Source: JABCPE02 sp963518845 (GTDB lineage: Bacteria; Bacteroidota; Bacteroidia; Flavobacteriales; Weeksellaceae). From it: a stretch of 14,662 nt of DNA. Location of the stretch: positions 1 through 14,662 of the forward strand of contig CAUQKV010000035.1 in NCBI GenBank assembly GCA_963518845.1. Reading direction: 5' to 3'. Positions 13,995 to 14,662 of this stretch are shown in pieces. The translations under genes were made by a program, and so were the position numbers. Below the pieces are notes generated by a model, which was not told where the DNA came from, searched no databases, and saw only the letters and a program-made list of their open reading frames with translations. Numbering within the stretch: position 1 is the stretch's first letter; each line of letters begins with the position of its first letter.

Positions 13995-14662
13995 ATGAAA
14001 ACATACGCAGGAATACCAGAAGAAAATGCAACATTAGAAAACTCAAAAGTAATGCTGGTGACAGTTCCCTATGATGGAACTTCTACTTGGGGAAAGGGAG
14101 CGGATAAAGGTCCTGAACTTTTCTTAGATGCATCAGAAAATATGGAACTCTATGATATAGAGACTGCTACAGAGCCATATTTGGAGGGAGTTTATTTGGC
14201 TGGGGAAGTTACAGAGGACTCTTCGCCAGAAGCCATGACAGAGGCGGTTTATCAAAAAACAAAAGAAATGCTCCAGTATGAAGACAAGCTTTTTACGCTT
14301 TTTGGTGGGGAACATTCTGTGTCCATCGGTTCTATCCGTGCAGTGGGAGAGAAGTACGAAAACCTTACGGTGCTTCAGCTGGATGCCCATACAGACCTAA
14401 GACCAGAGTTTCATGGTTCTACTTCTAATCACGCTTGCGCTGTTTTTGAGGCTAATCAAAAGCATAATTTGGTTCAGGTAGGAATCCGTTCTTGTGATGT
14501 GGAAGAAATGCAGTATGTCCCAAAAGGGCAGTGTTTCTGGGCACACGAGATTGCTGAAAATCCAAACTGGATAGAAGATGTCCTTAGTAAAGTTTCTGGT
14601 AATGTGTATATTACGATAGATTTGGATGCTTTTGATCCATCTATTGCGCCATCTACGGGAAC
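13995..14662 (+). CDS. speB: Agmatinase SpeB (3' partial)
   Basis: Ureohydrolase-family enzyme, probably agmatinase, which hydrolyses agmatine to putrescine and urea in the polyamine pathway. The frame runs from ATG at 13995 to the window edge (222 complete codons and 2 bases) and begins MKTYAGIPEENATLENSKVM. Family metal-binding motifs are present in order: LFGGEHSVSIGS, LDAHTDLR and ITIDLDAFDP, which supply the His and Asp ligands of the binuclear manganese centre. The segment HGSTSNHACA takes the place of the usual H.G..ySH. motif. Arginase or formiminoglutamase cannot be excluded from the sequence alone, because the C-terminal substrate-specific part is outside the window. It follows the WGR-like gene by 41 bp. 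The product is cut only by the window edge. Confidence 0.9.
   Translation, partial: MKTYAGIPEENATLENSKVMLVTVPYDGTSTWGKGADKGPELFLDASENMELYDIETATEPYLEGVYLAGEVTEDSSPEAMTEAVYQKTKEMLQYEDKLFTLFGGEHSVSIGSIRAVGEKYENLTVLQLDAHTDLRPEFHGSTSNHACAVFEANQKHNLVQVGIRSCDVEEMQYVPKGQCFWAHEIAENPNWIEDVLSKVSGNVYITIDLDAFDPSIAPSTG

Overview
The window looks like an ordinary chromosomal segment from a low-GC member of the Bacteroidota, class Flavobacteriia, most likely the Weeksellaceae (Chryseobacterium/Riemerella/Bergeyella-like). Three things point there. The gene set includes a DUF4290 protein joined to murA, an Asp-type MurA, a Bacteroidota-style Rel protein and an acidic-linker OmpA. Start codons lack Shine-Dalgarno sequences. 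The octamer TAnnTTTG, the Bacteroidota -7 promoter element, recurs upstream of genes. The assignment is by recognition only; no search was run. I see no rRNA, tRNA, CRISPR array, insertion sequence or phage gene.

Left part (1-2858): the 3' part of a SpoU/TrmH-family RNA methyltransferase, cut by the window edge; a 250-bp intergenic stretch rich in inverted and direct repeats; an OmpA-family outer-membrane protein closed by a strong terminator; then a small AT-rich membrane-protein gene split by one in-frame TGA, called here as a pseudogene.

Middle (2859-8523): rlmH (-) and a YihY/BrkB-family membrane protein (+) diverge from a 39-bp gap with overlapping mirror-image promoter elements. The YihY-like gene converges with nhaA (-) across a bidirectional terminator. 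nhaA diverges from a lipoprotein gene with a VAILPP motif (+), which converges with a long bifunctional (p)ppGpp synthetase/hydrolase (-) across a second bidirectional terminator.

Right part (8628-14662), all on the + strand: a small uncharacterised acidic protein, a PlsC-like acyltransferase, mpl (murein tripeptide recycling), a DUF4290 protein overlapping murA by 4 bp, a WGR+DUF4240 protein and the 5' part of an agmatinase. mpl and murA both supply UDP-sugar peptidoglycan precursors, one by recycling and one by de novo synthesis, so this run is mainly a cell-envelope cluster. No terminator hairpin is visible inside it, so read-through transcription is plausible.

The observations most worth a second look are the TGA-interrupted gene, the MurA catalytic Cys-to-Asp change, the altered acyltransferase motifs, the repeat-rich region before the OmpA gene with a possible leaderless mini-ORF, and the interlocked rlmH/yihY promoters. 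I did not find convincing evidence of a new multi-gene system.
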